Assembly (NCBI RefSeq): GCF_020521555.1
Contig: NZ_BPWA01000001.1
Location: 806,001 to 870,000, forward strand
From: Rodentibacter sp. JRC1
GTDB lineage: Bacteria > Pseudomonadota > Gammaproteobacteria > Enterobacterales > Pasteurellaceae
DNA: 64,000 nt
Direction of reading: 5' to 3'
This document shows positions 20,255 through 29,507 of the stretch, one piece after another (within the stretch, counting starts at the first letter, position 1; each line of letters opens with the position of its first letter). The position numbers were made by a program, and so were the translations under genes. The notes beneath the pieces are model-generated. The model was not told the DNA's origin. It saw only the letters and a program-made list of their open reading frames with translations, and did not search any database.

Positions 20255-20270
20255 TGTGATATTACTCACA
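20255..20270 (+). promoter_or_regulatory. CRP-type site upstream of lctP
   Basis: TGTGA-TATTAC-TCACA matches the CRP consensus at all ten half-site positions. It lies about 85-100 bases before the lctP start, with AT-rich promoter-like DNA between. It predicts cAMP-CRP activation of lactate uptake. Confidence 0.8.
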
Positions 20271-20353
20271 ATTTCTCAAAATAGGTATATCCCATTAACA
20301 TAAAAAAAACTAATATATGTACGTTTTTTTAACATAATTTTAAGGATATCTTA

Positions 20354-21952
20354 ATGCTGTCTTTTGTTCTTAGTATTTTTCCTATTATTTTATTGATTTA
20401 TCTTATGGTTAAACGCAATGCGTTACCCTCTTATGTTGCCCTGCCGTGGATTGCTACCTTAGTAATGGGTGTTCATCTTCTTCATTTTGATACGGATATC
20501 GTTACCATTAGTGCGAATGTTGTTTCTGCAATTGTTGCCGTACAAACACCGATTACCGTTATCTTTGGCGCCATTCTATTTAACCGCTTTAGCGAAGTTT
20601 CCGGCGCAACAAATGTTATGCGCAAATGGCTGGGAAACATTAACCCTAATCCGGTCGCACAATTAATGATCATCGGTTGGGCATTTGCCTTTATGATTGA
20701 AGGTGCAAGCGGTTTTGGTACGCCTGCCGCGATTGCAGCGCCTATTTTAGTCGGTTTAGGTTTTCATCCGCTAAAAGTTGCAATGCTTGCATTGGTGATG
20801 AACTCTGTCCCTGTTTCTTTCGGTGCGGTCGGCACACCGACTTGGTTTGGTTTCGGCCCGTTAAAATTACCTAGTGAAATGGTTTTACAAATCGGTGCGG
20901 TCACAGCATTTATCCATTCCATTGCCGCTTTAATCATTCCGATTTTAGCCTTACGTATAGTCGTTAGTTGGCAAGAAATTCGTAAAAATTTATTGTTCAT
21001 CTACATTAGCGTATTTGCTTGTGTCATTCCTTATTTCCTCTTAGCGCAAGTAAACGATGAATTCCCATCATTAATCGGTGGTGCTGTCGGATTATTTGTT
21101 TCCGTATGGGCTGCTAATCGTAATATCGGTTTGGCAAAAGTGGATAATACGCTTGATAATCAAGCCGTTAGTACTTCACAAGTGTTAAAAGCCTTATTCC
21201 CAACCGGTTTACTTATTGCTTTTTTAATTGTAACCCGCGTACAACAATTACCGTTTAAAGCAATGATGAACGACACTACCGTTTGGTTCTCTACCGTATT
21301 AGGATCACTTGGTACCTTTGAAATAAGTAAAGGTCTTATCTTTACCTTAAAAAATATCTTTGGTTCTCAAGTTTCATCCAGTTACAAATTGTTATATGTA
21401 CCTGCGCTCATTCCGTTTATTATCACGGTGCTTATTGCAATTCCATTCTTTAAAGTGTCCGGTGAGAACGTAAAACAAATTTTTAGCTCAAGCCTAAAAC
21501 AATCAAAAAATCCGTTTATTGCCTTAATGGGTGCCCTTGTGATGGTGAATTTAATGTTAGTTGGCGGCGATCATTCTATGGTAAAAATTATCGGCCGGAC
21601 ATTTGCAGACGTTACCGGTGATGACTGGACAATTTTCTCTTCATTCCTTGGTGCCATCGGTTCGTTCTTCTCCGGATCAAATACCGTGTCAAACTTAACG
21701 TTCGGCAGTGTGCAACTTTCTACCGCGGAAACCACCGGTCTTTCTGTTGTACTCATACTCGCCTTACAATCTGTAGGCGGTGCAATGGGGAATATGGTAT
21801 GTATTAATAATATCGTTGCCGTAAGCTCGGTATTGAATATTTCGAACCAAGAAGGCCCTATCATTAAAAAAACGATTGTGCCAATGGTAATCTACGGTAT
21901 TATTGCAGCCCTTTGTGCGCTATTCTTAGTGCCGCTGTTCTATACCCTTTAA
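20354..21952 (+). CDS. lctP: L-lactate permease
   Basis: A 532-residue inner-membrane protein with at least 12 hydrophobic segments. Family motifs IEGASGFGTPAAIAAPIL, NSVPVSFGAVGTPTWFGFG and FLGAIGSFFSGSNTVSNLTFG identify the LctP/LldP lactate:H+ symporter family. It is followed, after an uptake-signal hairpin, by the lutABC genes for lactate oxidation. Glycolate or D-lactate are alternative cargoes known for the family. Confidence 0.95.
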   Translation: MLSFVLSIFPIILLIYLMVKRNALPSYVALPWIATLVMGVHLLHFDTDIVTISANVVSAIVAVQTPITVIFGAILFNRFSEVSGATNVMRKWLGNINPNPVAQLMIIGWAFAFMIEGASGFGTPAAIAAPILVGLGFHPLKVAMLALVMNSVPVSFGAVGTPTWFGFGPLKLPSEMVLQIGAVTAFIHSIAALIIPILALRIVVSWQEIRKNLLFIYISVFACVIPYFLLAQVNDEFPSLIGGAVGLFVSVWAANRNIGLAKVDNTLDNQAVSTSQVLKALFPTGLLIAFLIVTRVQQLPFKAMMNDTTVWFSTVLGSLGTFEISKGLIFTLKNIFGSQVSSSYKLLYVPALIPFIITVLIAIPFFKVSGENVKQIFSSSLKQSKNPFIALMGALVMVNLMLVGGDHSMVKIIGRTFADVTGDDWTIFSSFLGAIGSFFSGSNTVSNLTFGSVQLSTAETTGLSVVLILALQSVGGAMGNMVCINNIVAVSSVLNISNQEGPIIKKTIVPMVIYGIIAALCALFLVPLFYTL

Positions 21953-21967
21953 AATTTTATTTGAAAA

Positions 21968-21998
21968 ACGACCGCACTTTTTTATAAAGTGCGGTCGT
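21968..21998 (+). terminator. uptake-signal hairpin between lctP and lutA
   Basis: ACGACCGCACTTT (21968-21980) and AAAGTGCGGTCGT (21986-21998) form a 13-bp stem with a 5-base loop. The loop side carries the T-run, but little T follows the stem (CGTTGAC), so termination may be partial, letting some transcription through into lutABC. Confidence 0.65.
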
Positions 21999-22031
21999 CG
22001 TTGACTTCTCTTTTTGTTGGAGCGATTAAAT

Positions 22032-22763
22032 ATGAACGTGAATTTTTACGTTACCTGTATTGCTGATGTAGTAAAAAGCGGTGTGGCAAAAAATACCGTC
22101 TTATTACTGGAAAAGCTCGGGTGCCAAATTACTTTTCTTGAAAAACAAGGCTGTTGTGGGCAGCCCGCATTAAATAGTGGTTATACAAAACAAGCAATTC
22201 CGGGAATGAAAAATCTGGTACAAACCTTCGAAGCAAATGATTACCCTATCGTTGCTCCTGCCGGTTCCTGTGTCTATGCAATTAAAAATTATCCTGAATA
22301 TTTTACACGTGTAGGCGAGCCTGAATGGGCTATGCGCGCACAAAAAGTCGCCGATCGTTTTTATGACTTAACCGATTTTATCGTCAATAAGTTAGGAGTA
22401 ACTGACATCGGCGCATACTTACCCGGAAAAGCGGTTTATCACCCGTCTTGCAGCCTTTCACGTAAACTAGGCATTGTAAATGAACCTATCGCACTATTAA
22501 AAGGCGTAAAGGGATTAGAATTATTACCGATTCATAACCAGCAAACCTGTTGTGGTTTTGGCGGAACATTCTCTGTGAAAATGGCTGAAATTTCCGGTGA
22601 AATGGTGAAAGAAAAGGTCGAGCATATTGAAGAAGTAGAACCTGATTATTTAATCGGTGCTGATGTAAGTTGCTTACTCAATATCGGCGGACGTTTACAA
22701 CGTGAAGGCAGCAAAATCAAAGTAATGCACATTGCCGAAGTATTGATGCAGGGGGGAAAATAA
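22032..22763 (+). CDS. lutA: L-lactate oxidation Fe-S protein LutA/YkgE
   Basis: A 243-residue member of the two-CCG-domain family, with KQGCCGQPALNSGY and QQTCCGFGGTFSVK as the two cysteine-rich motifs that coordinate an iron-sulfur cofactor. With LutB and LutC it oxidises L-lactate to pyruvate. The start at 22032 (MNVNFYVTC) has GGAG at 22019-22022; an upstream in-frame TTG overlaps that site. It is 1 base before lutB. Confidence 0.93.
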   Translation: MNVNFYVTCIADVVKSGVAKNTVLLLEKLGCQITFLEKQGCCGQPALNSGYTKQAIPGMKNLVQTFEANDYPIVAPAGSCVYAIKNYPEYFTRVGEPEWAMRAQKVADRFYDLTDFIVNKLGVTDIGAYLPGKAVYHPSCSLSRKLGIVNEPIALLKGVKGLELLPIHNQQTCCGFGGTFSVKMAEISGEMVKEKVEHIEEVEPDYLIGADVSCLLNIGGRLQREGSKIKVMHIAEVLMQGGK

Positions 22764-22764
22764 G

Positions 22765-24177
22765 ATGTCATTAAAAACAAGCCAACTTGCGTTTAAAGAT
22801 CGTGTTAATCACGAAGTTAACAACGAAATTATGCGTAAAGCCGTGGTGAAAGCGCAAGAAACCATCGGTGCGAATCGTCAAAAAATGGTGGATGAATTAG
22901 GTCATTGGGAAGAATGGCGTGATCTTTCCAAACAAATCCGTAACCACGTTTTAGCTAACTTAGATGCTTACTTATATCAATTAAGTGAAAATGTACAAAA
23001 AAACGGAGGTAAAGTTTATTTTGCCGAGACCGCCGAAGAAGCACGTGAATACATTCGCCAAGTCGCATTAGAAAAAAATGCCAAGAAAATCGTGAAATCC
23101 AAATCAATGGTTACCGAGGAAATCGGTTTAAATGAAACCTTAGAAAAAGAAGGTATGCAGGTAATTGAAACGGATTTAGGCGAATATTTACTCCAAATTT
23201 CAGGTGATAAACCGTCCCATATCGTTGTACCTGCTATTCACAAAGATCGTCATCAAATCCGCAAAGACCTTGCTGAAAAACTGGGTTATAAAGGCGAAGA
23301 AACACCGGAAGATATGACTCGTTTTGTGCGTGAAAAAATTCGTCAAGATTTCCTAGAAGCCGATATCGGTATCAGTGGATGTAACTTTGCCGTTGCAGAA
23401 ACAGGTTCTGTTTGCTTAGTCACTAATGAAGGAAATCTACGCTTAGCCACAGCACTTCCTAAAACCCATATCGCCGTAATGGGTATGGAACGCCTTGCTC
23501 CAACCTTCCAAGAGGTTGACGTATTAATCACAATGCTTGCCAGAAGTGCCGTAGGGGCAAAATTAACAGGCTACAATACTTGGCTTACCGGCCCGCGTCT
23601 TGAGGGAGAAACCGATGGACCTGAAGAGTTTCATTTAGTCATTGTCGATAATGGTCGTTCCGATATTTTAGCTTCTGAATTTCAAGAAGTGTTGCGCTGT
23701 ATCCGCTGCGGTGCCTGCTTAAATACCTGCCCGGCTTACCGTCAGATCGGTGGTCACGGTTATGGTTCCATTTATCCGGGTCCAATCGGTGCGGTGATTT
23801 CACCATTGCTTGGTGGATATGATGAATTTAAAGAGTTACCTTATGCCTGTTCCTTATGTAATGCGTGCAATTCCGTTTGCCCTGTCCGCATTCCGTTGGC
23901 TCAACTTATCTCAAAACACCGTGAAAAAATGGTGGAACAAGGTAAAACACCTACAATGGAACAACTTTCCATTTTCGGTTTCACCTTTGCCAATGCCCAT
24001 CCGACATTATGGAAAGTGGGTGTGAATGTAGGGGCGAAACTAGCCGGTAAAATGATCAAAAACGGCAAACCTATGCTTTCTGTCGGTGCACTCTCCGAGT
24101 GGACAAAAGCAAGAGATTTACCACAGCCTGAGGGCGAAAGCTTCCGTCAATGGTTTAATAATAGAGGTAAAAACTAA
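22765..24177 (+). CDS. lutB: L-lactate oxidation iron-sulfur protein LutB/YkgF
   Basis: A 470-residue protein combining an N-terminal LUD domain with two 4Fe-4S motifs near residues 310-370: CIRCGACLNTCP and CSLCNACNSVCP. It passes electrons from lactate toward the quinone pool with LutA and LutC. The stop codon overlaps the lutC start by one base (TAATG), so the three genes are tightly coupled. No flavin-type LldD gene is seen nearby; this complex is likely the route for imported lactate. Confidence 0.95.
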   Translation: MSLKTSQLAFKDRVNHEVNNEIMRKAVVKAQETIGANRQKMVDELGHWEEWRDLSKQIRNHVLANLDAYLYQLSENVQKNGGKVYFAETAEEAREYIRQVALEKNAKKIVKSKSMVTEEIGLNETLEKEGMQVIETDLGEYLLQISGDKPSHIVVPAIHKDRHQIRKDLAEKLGYKGEETPEDMTRFVREKIRQDFLEADIGISGCNFAVAETGSVCLVTNEGNLRLATALPKTHIAVMGMERLAPTFQEVDVLITMLARSAVGAKLTGYNTWLTGPRLEGETDGPEEFHLVIVDNGRSDILASEFQEVLRCIRCGACLNTCPAYRQIGGHGYGSIYPGPIGAVISPLLGGYDEFKELPYACSLCNACNSVCPVRIPLAQLISKHREKMVEQGKTPTMEQLSIFGFTFANAHPTLWKVGVNVGAKLAGKMIKNGKPMLSVGALSEWTKARDLPQPEGESFRQWFNNRGKN

Positions 24178-24875
24178 TGGATGCACAAAATCGCGAAAAC
24201 TTTTTGAATAAGTTGGCAACCAAAATGGGAAAGGCCCGCAGTACCCAACCGGCTCCAATGCCAACACCGGTAAACACTTACCCGACAGAGCGTTTAACCC
24301 AATTAACGCAAACCGAACTTGTCAATGAATTTATTAATTCTGCGAAAACAATGATGGTAGATGTAAATATTGCAACGGAAGCGGAAGCGGCAAGCGCATT
24401 AGTAGCATTATGTGAAAAGTACGGCGGAGGCGATGTGGTGCTCAATACTGATGAACGATTAACCGCATTAAGTATTCCACAAGTCTTAGCAGAAAAATAC
24501 ACTTGCCACACTTGGTCACCCGAAAGCGCAAAGGAGAATATCGCCTTTTCAGAGAAAGCGAATATCGGTGTTGTCTATGCCGATTATGGTTTAGCCGAAA
24601 CCGGGGGAATCGTATTATTCTCAAATCAAGATCGTGGTCGTTCGGTAAGCTTACTGCCTGAAAAATCTATCGTTGTATTACGTAAAAGCCAAGTAGTTCC
24701 TCGTGTAGCTCAAGTTGCAAAAGTACTACATGATAAAGCGCAACAAGGCGAGCGTATGCCATCTTGTATCAATATTATCTCAGGCCCGAGTTCCACGGCG
24801 GATATTGAATTGATTAAAGTTATCGGTGTACATGGCCCTGTCGCCAAAATTTATTTAGTAATTGACGATCTATAA
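24177..24875 (+). CDS. lutC: L-lactate oxidation subunit LutC/YkgG
   Basis: A 232-residue LUD-domain protein, the third part of the lactate oxidation complex. Motifs ADYGLAETGGIVLF and INIISGPSSTADIE are typical of the family, the latter near the C-terminus. It overlaps lutB by one base. A strong hairpin closes the operon at 24885-24922. Confidence 0.93.
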   Translation: MDAQNRENFLNKLATKMGKARSTQPAPMPTPVNTYPTERLTQLTQTELVNEFINSAKTMMVDVNIATEAEAASALVALCEKYGGGDVVLNTDERLTALSIPQVLAEKYTCHTWSPESAKENIAFSEKANIGVVYADYGLAETGGIVLFSNQDRGRSVSLLPEKSIVVLRKSQVVPRVAQVAKVLHDKAQQGERMPSCINIISGPSSTADIELIKVIGVHGPVAKIYLVIDDL

Positions 24876-24884
24876 CCGTAAAAC

Positions 24885-24922
24885 AAAAAGTGCGCAGACT
24901 GTTCAGATCCTGCGCACTTTTT
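24885..24922. terminator. bidirectional terminator between lutC and hslU
   Basis: AAAAAGTGCGCA (24885-24896) and TGCGCACTTTTT (24911-24922) form a 12-bp stem with T-runs in both directions, between the convergent lutC and hslU. The arms resemble uptake signals but carry GTGCGCA in place of GTGCGGT. Confidence 0.85.
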
Positions 24923-24943
24923 TCCTTGACTAAAAAAGAGAAA

Positions 24944-26277
24944 TTAAAGAATAAAACGGCTTAAATCTTCGTTTTCTACCACATCTCCCAAAGCATCCGC
25001 CACATAAGCCGCATCAATATTGACCGTTTGCCCATTCATATCGCTAGCATTAAAAGAAATTTTATCCATCAGTCGCTCCATTACCGTATGCAAACGGCGG
25101 GCACCAATATTTTCAGTTTTTTCATTCACACGGAATGCTGCCTCGGCAATTTTCTTCACTGCATCCGCCGTAAATTCAATATTCACGCCTTCTGTTGCCA
25201 TTAACGCTTTGTATTGCTCGGTTAATGAAGCATTCGGTTCTGTTAAAATTCGCTCAAAATCAGCCGCACTTAGTGCTGAAAGTTCAACACGTATAGGTAA
25301 ACGCCCCTGCAATTCAGGAATTAAATCTGAAGGGCGAGCTACTTGGAATGCGCCTGAGGCAATAAACAAAATATGATCGGTTTTCACCATACCATGTTTA
25401 GTGCTTACCGTAGATCCTTCCACTAACGGCAATAAATCACGTTGCACGCCCTCACGCGATACATCTGCACCGCTGTATTCACCTTTTTTACAGATTTTGT
25501 CAATTTCATCAATGAATACAATCCCGTTTTGTTCCACAGCTTCAATCGCTTTTTGCTTTAGCTCTTCCGGATTAACCAATTTTGCTGCCTCATCATCAAT
25601 CAAGGCTTTCAACGCATCTTTGATTTTCATTTTGCGCTTTTTCGTTTTTTCGCTACTTAAGTTTTGGAACATAGACTGCAACTGATTAGTCATTTCCTCC
25701 ATCCCGGGAGGCGCCATAATTTCTACGCCCATAGAAATACCGGCCGAAACATCAATTTCAATTTCTTTATCGTCTAACTGACCTTCACGTAATTTTTTAC
25801 GAAACGCTTGACGGGTGCTACCATTGCTATCGTGATTTTCTACTTCCCCCATTGGTTTTTAGCCGGTGGCAATAAAGCATCAAGAATGCGCTCTTCCGCT
25901 GCATCTTCCGCTTTTGCACGATTTTTGGCGATTTCTTGTTGACGAACCAGCTTCATCGCACCATCCGTTAAATCACGAACGATAGAATCCACTTCTTTCC
26001 CCACATATCCTACTTCCGTAAATTTTGTCGCTTCTACTTTAATAAACGGCGCATTAGCCAATTTTGCCAAACGGCGCGCAATTTCCGTTTTTCCGACTCC
26101 GGTCGGCCCGATCATTAAAATATTTTTTGGTGTTACTTCATGGCGTAACGGCTCTTGCAATTGCATACGACGCCAGCGATTTCTTAAAGCAATAGCGACG
26201 GCTCTTTTAGCATCGGCCTGTCCGATAATATGTTGATCCAATTCAGAGACAATTTCGCGAGGAGTCATTTCAGACAT
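24944..26277 (-). pseudogene. hslU: hslU, ATPase subunit of HslUV protease, interrupted by a -1 frameshift
   Basis: The AAA+ unfoldase partner of HslV. The first 145 residues (25840-26277) have Walker A GPTGVGKT at 57-64 and the pore loop GYVG at 90-93, then run into a stop at PPAKNQWGK. The rest (24944-25852 in another frame) holds the I-domain, Walker [10 protein letters not shown], and the conserved C-terminal EDLSRFIL that docks into HslV. The break is at a run of five G on the coding strand (25846-25850). A sixth G would give [12 protein letters not shown] and a full-length protein. No other damage is visible, so this is either a sequencing error in a homopolymer or a recent inactivation. 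Confidence 0.88.
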
Positions 26278-26330
26278 AATTTATTCCTTGATTTGTTATA
26301 TTCCGTGTATTGATAAATAAAAGTAGAAAA

Positions 26331-26858
26331 TTAATTCGGCAGTTCTTCAATCGTGAAGTTAGTGTTAGTAAACACACAAATATCGCCTGCAATTTTTAAT
26401 GATTTTTCCACAATGTCTCGAGCTGATAGATCTGTATTTTCCACCAACGCACGTGCCGCAGACAGGGCATAATTGCCGCCGGAGCCAATCGCCAAAATTT
26501 GATCTTCCTCAGGCTGCACCACATCGCCGATACCGGTAATAATTAAACTTTCTTTTTCATCTGCGACAATTAACATAGCCTCTAATTTACGTAGAGCACG
26601 ATCGGTTCGCCAATCTTTCGCTAATTCGACCGCACTTTTGAGTAAATGTCCTTGGTGCATTTCAAGTTTGCGTTCAAACAGTTCAAAAAGTGTGAATGCA
26701 TCCGCCGTACCACCGGCAAACCCGGCCAAAACCTTACCATTATATAAACGGCGTACTTTACGCGCATTCCCTTTCATTACGGTATTGCCTAAGGAAACCT
26801 GCCCGTCACCACCTACGACGACTTGCCCATTACGGCGTACACTTACAATCGTTGTCAT
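26331..26858 (-). CDS. hslV: ATP-dependent protease HslV, proteolytic subunit
   Basis: A 175-residue N-terminal threonine hydrolase; after Met removal T2 becomes the catalytic residue ([11 protein letters not shown]). GGDGQVSLG and [14 protein letters not shown] are typical of the family. It assembles as a double hexamer activated by HslU. It lies 53 bases upstream of hslU. HslV appears intact even though hslU is frameshifted. Confidence 0.97.
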   Translation of the reverse strand: MTTIVSVRRNGQVVVGGDGQVSLGNTVMKGNARKVRRLYNGKVLAGFAGGTADAFTLFELFERKLEMHQGHLLKSAVELAKDWRTDRALRKLEAMLIVADEKESLIITGIGDVVQPEEDQILAIGSGGNYALSAARALVENTDLSARDIVEKSLKIAGDICVFTNTNFTIEELPN

Positions 26859-27020
26859 TATTCTGTCCTTTTTAAATAAAAAACCTGTTCGCTATATGGC
26901 GATTGAATCAGAAAATTCAAGTTAGTTTTTCCTTTTGAATTTGGGGATATGTTGATTTTTGTGCTTAGAAAGCATATTGAGCCGGTATTACGTTTATTCA
27001 ACAGCTAATTTCCCCATAAC

Positions 27021-27052
27021 AAAAAGAACGGTTGATTTTGACCGCCCTTTTT
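27021..27052 (-). terminator. hairpin after the GntR gene
   Basis: On the minus strand AAAAAGGGCGGT and ACCGTTCTTTTT (27041-27052 and 27021-27032) pair over 12 positions if two G-U wobbles are allowed. It sits 40 bases past the regulator's stop codon and looks like a degenerate uptake-signal pair. Confidence 0.6.
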
Positions 27053-27091
27053 TGTATTTTCATCTACAACTTACTGAGTTTATCTATCGCA

Positions 27092-27805
27092 TTATCCATG
27101 ACGTTTAGCTGTCGAAGCAAAAATAATTTTGTCAGGGCGATAGCTTATACTACCGTATTGAAACGGACGACCATCAGCTAAGTAAGTGGTGCTGGTTACA
27201 CTCACAACCATATTGTATTCACCAAGATCCAGCGCATTTTTTTCTTCTTCGTTTGCATATCGAAACACAATCTCTCGTTGCGAATAACTAATATTTAGCC
27301 CCAATTCTCCCTCCAAATACCGATAAATAGATTGCTCGGCTATATCACGGTTAATAAAAGGCACGATTCGACGATCAAAATAAGAAATTTCATATTCTAC
27401 GGATTGACCGTCAATTTCACGTATGCGGCCTATACGGTAAAAATCGATTTGATCATTTACATTAAAGATGCGCATTAAATCTTCTTCGCCTTGCACAATA
27501 TATAAACTTGTCAAGGTTGTTTTAACGTTACGCGTTAAAGTGCGGTTTAATTCACCGACAGTTTTAATTTCAGAAAGCACCTGCGGTTTTAGTAAGTTAC
27601 GTTCCAGAACAATGGAATTTCGCCCTTGTTGTTTCTGAATATAGCCGTCTATCTCAAGCAGCGATAAGGCTTTACGAATTGTATCTTTTGAAAAACCATA
27701 GTCTTTCATTAGCTCGCTTTCGCTTGGCAATTCCTGCTTTGCAGATAAAACCCCGCCTGTAATTTTATTTCTTATATCGTTATAAACTTTTTTATATTTA
27801 CTCAT
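27092..27805 (-). CDS. GntR-family regulator (HutC/TreR type)
   Basis: A 237-residue repressor with an N-terminal winged helix (LPSESELMKDYGFSKDTIRKALSLL, about 26-50) and a C-terminal UTRA ligand-binding domain. TreR, which senses trehalose-6-phosphate, belongs to the same subgroup, so a sugar phosphate is a plausible effector. It is transcribed divergently from malQ, and a 30-bp dyad lies between. I infer that it represses the adjoining maltose PTS operon. An uptake signal lies inside it at 27537-27546. Confidence 0.85.
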   Translation of the reverse strand: MSKYKKVYNDIRNKITGGVLSAKQELPSESELMKDYGFSKDTIRKALSLLEIDGYIQKQQGRNSIVLERNLLKPQVLSEIKTVGELNRTLTRNVKTTLTSLYIVQGEEDLMRIFNVNDQIDFYRIGRIREIDGQSVEYEISYFDRRIVPFINRDIAEQSIYRYLEGELGLNISYSQREIVFRYANEEEKNALDLGEYNMVVSVTSTTYLADGRPFQYGSISYRPDKIIFASTAKRHG

Positions 27806-27887
27806 TATTTTCAGTTACCGATTTTTATCCCTCTATCTCTTCATTCAAGAGCATATCACAAACTCATCAGATTACACTTATAGTTTT

Positions 27888-27903
27888 CGTGATCAAAATC
27901 ACA
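27888..27903 (+). promoter_or_regulatory. CRP-type site upstream of malQ
   Basis: CGTGA-TCAAAA-TCACA matches the CRP consensus at nine of ten half-site positions. Its centre is 35 bases upstream of the centre of the GntR-type dyad, suiting activation of a catabolic operon. Confidence 0.75.
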
Positions 27904-27915
27904 CTTTTACGATAA

Positions 27916-27945
27916 TGCAATAACTTTTACGTAAAAGCCATTGCA
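27916..27945 (+). promoter_or_regulatory. 30-bp dyad, probable GntR operator of the malQ operon
   Basis: The core CTTTTACGTAAAAG (27924-27937) is a perfect palindrome, and the flanks TGCAAT (27916-27921) and ATTGCA (27940-27945) are symmetrical about the same centre. Another CTTTTACG half lies at 27903-27910. The dyad is just upstream of a possible -10 (TAAAAT near 27963). GntR proteins bind dyads of this kind. Confidence 0.7.
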
Positions 27946-28000
27946 TAAAATAAAGTTTGGGTTAAAATCGCCGACAGTTCTAATTTTTAGAGGAAATATT

Positions 28001-29497
28001 ATGCTTACTCGTTCAAGTGGTGTTTTAATGCACATCACCTCATTGCCAAATTCCTTTGGAATCGGTGGTTTTGGACAGTCTGCCTACGATTTTGTTGATT
28101 TCCTAGCCGAAACCCGACAAACCTATTGGCAAATCCTTCCATTAACGACCACAAGCTACGGTGATTCCCCCTACCAATCTTTTTCCGCCGTTGCCGGCAA
28201 TATACACTTAATCGATTTTGAATTATTAGCAAAAATGGATCTACTAAAAAAATCGGACTATGACTCTGTAAATTTTGGGAATGATCCGACACAGGTTGAT
28301 TATGAGCGTATTTTTTATGTCCGCCGCCCGATTTTAGAAATCGCCGTAAAAAATTTCTTAACCAATGGCAAATTTAAAGCCGAGTTTAAAAACTTTGAAA
28401 AAAACAACCGCACTTGGCTAGAAGATTATGCTGAATTTATGGCAATTAAAGAATATTTTGGCAACAAGGCTCTTCAAGAATGGGAAGATAAACAGGCTGT
28501 AACTCGAGATCCGAAAGTGCTGGAAAAGTATCGCTCAATGCTAGCCGAATCTATTCGGTATTTTAAAGTAACGCAATACTTTTTCTTCCAACAATGGCTG
28601 GCATTAAAAAATTACGCCAACCGAAAAGGTATTAAAATCATTGGTGATATGCCTATTTATGTGGCGGCAGACAGTGTTGAAGTTTGGACAAAACCGGAAC
28701 TATTTCAATTAGATGCGGAGCGTAACCCGCTATATGTTGCCGGCGTTCCCGCCGATCAATTCAGTGCAACCGGACAGCTCTGGGGAAACCCTCTTTATGA
28801 TTGGAATGAACACAAAAAACAAGGCTATGCTTGGTGGATTCATCGTATTGAAGAAAGTTTTAAAATTTACGATGTCCTTCGTATCGATCATTTCAAAGGT
28901 TTTTCAGATTATTGGAAAATTGACGGAAAAGCGGAGGTTGCCAAATACGGTAGCTGGCAGCCGGGCCCCGGCTATGGTTTATTTGAAGCGGTAAAGCAAA
29001 AATTAGGTGATTTACCAATCATTGCTGAAGATCTTGGAAATATTGATGATAAAGCAAGAAAATTGCTCACTGATTGCGGTTATCCGGGAATGAAAATTTT
29101 GCAATTCGGCTTTGAGGATGTGAGCGGCGAAAGTTTAGATAGCCCGCATTATAATATTCCTCATTCTATTACCTATATAGGAACTCATGACAACGATGTC
29201 GTCAACGGTTGGTATAAAGGTTTAACACCAGAGCAGCAGGCGTATATCAATGATTACACGCATCGCGGAGAAAACGAATCCGTTTGTCAGGCAATGATTC
29301 GTCAGTTATTCGCAACCGTCAGCAATACGGTGATTGTAACGATGCAAGATATTTTAGACTTGCCGGCAAGTTCCAGAATGAATGTTCCTTCTACCATTGG
29401 TGGGAATTGGCAATGGCGAATGCAAAGAGAAGATTTAACTCAAGATAAAAAAGCATTTTTAACTCATATGACTACTTTATATCAAAGAGCTAATTAA
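28001..29497 (+). CDS. malQ: 4-alpha-glucanotransferase (amylomaltase)
   Basis: A GH77 enzyme that transfers glucan chains between maltodextrins and releases glucose. The 498-residue length is that of the short Gram-positive/plant DPE1 type, not the roughly 690-residue enterobacterial MalQ. The catalytic nucleophile is D296 (LRIDHFKG) and the acid/base E343 (IIAEDLG), with THDND further on. The start at 28001 has AGAGGA just upstream; an earlier in-frame ATG at 27941 lacks a ribosome site and falls in the promoter region. First gene of the four-gene sugar operon. Confidence 0.95.
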   Translation: MLTRSSGVLMHITSLPNSFGIGGFGQSAYDFVDFLAETRQTYWQILPLTTTSYGDSPYQSFSAVAGNIHLIDFELLAKMDLLKKSDYDSVNFGNDPTQVDYERIFYVRRPILEIAVKNFLTNGKFKAEFKNFEKNNRTWLEDYAEFMAIKEYFGNKALQEWEDKQAVTRDPKVLEKYRSMLAESIRYFKVTQYFFFQQWLALKNYANRKGIKIIGDMPIYVAADSVEVWTKPELFQLDAERNPLYVAGVPADQFSATGQLWGNPLYDWNEHKKQGYAWWIHRIEESFKIYDVLRIDHFKGFSDYWKIDGKAEVAKYGSWQPGPGYGLFEAVKQKLGDLPIIAEDLGNIDDKARKLLTDCGYPGMKILQFGFEDVSGESLDSPHYNIPHSITYIGTHDNDVVNGWYKGLTPEQQAYINDYTHRGENESVCQAMIRQLFATVSNTVIVTMQDILDLPASSRMNVPSTIGGNWQWRMQREDLTQDKKAFLTHMTTLYQRAN

Positions 29498-29507
29498 GGA
29501 AAAAACA

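Noticed and set aside
25840..25856. Programmed -1 frameshift in hslU
   Set aside because: The tract TGG GGG AAG TAG is not a canonical slippery heptamer, there is no obvious stimulatory structure, and hslU is not known to use frameshifting; error or mutation is simpler.
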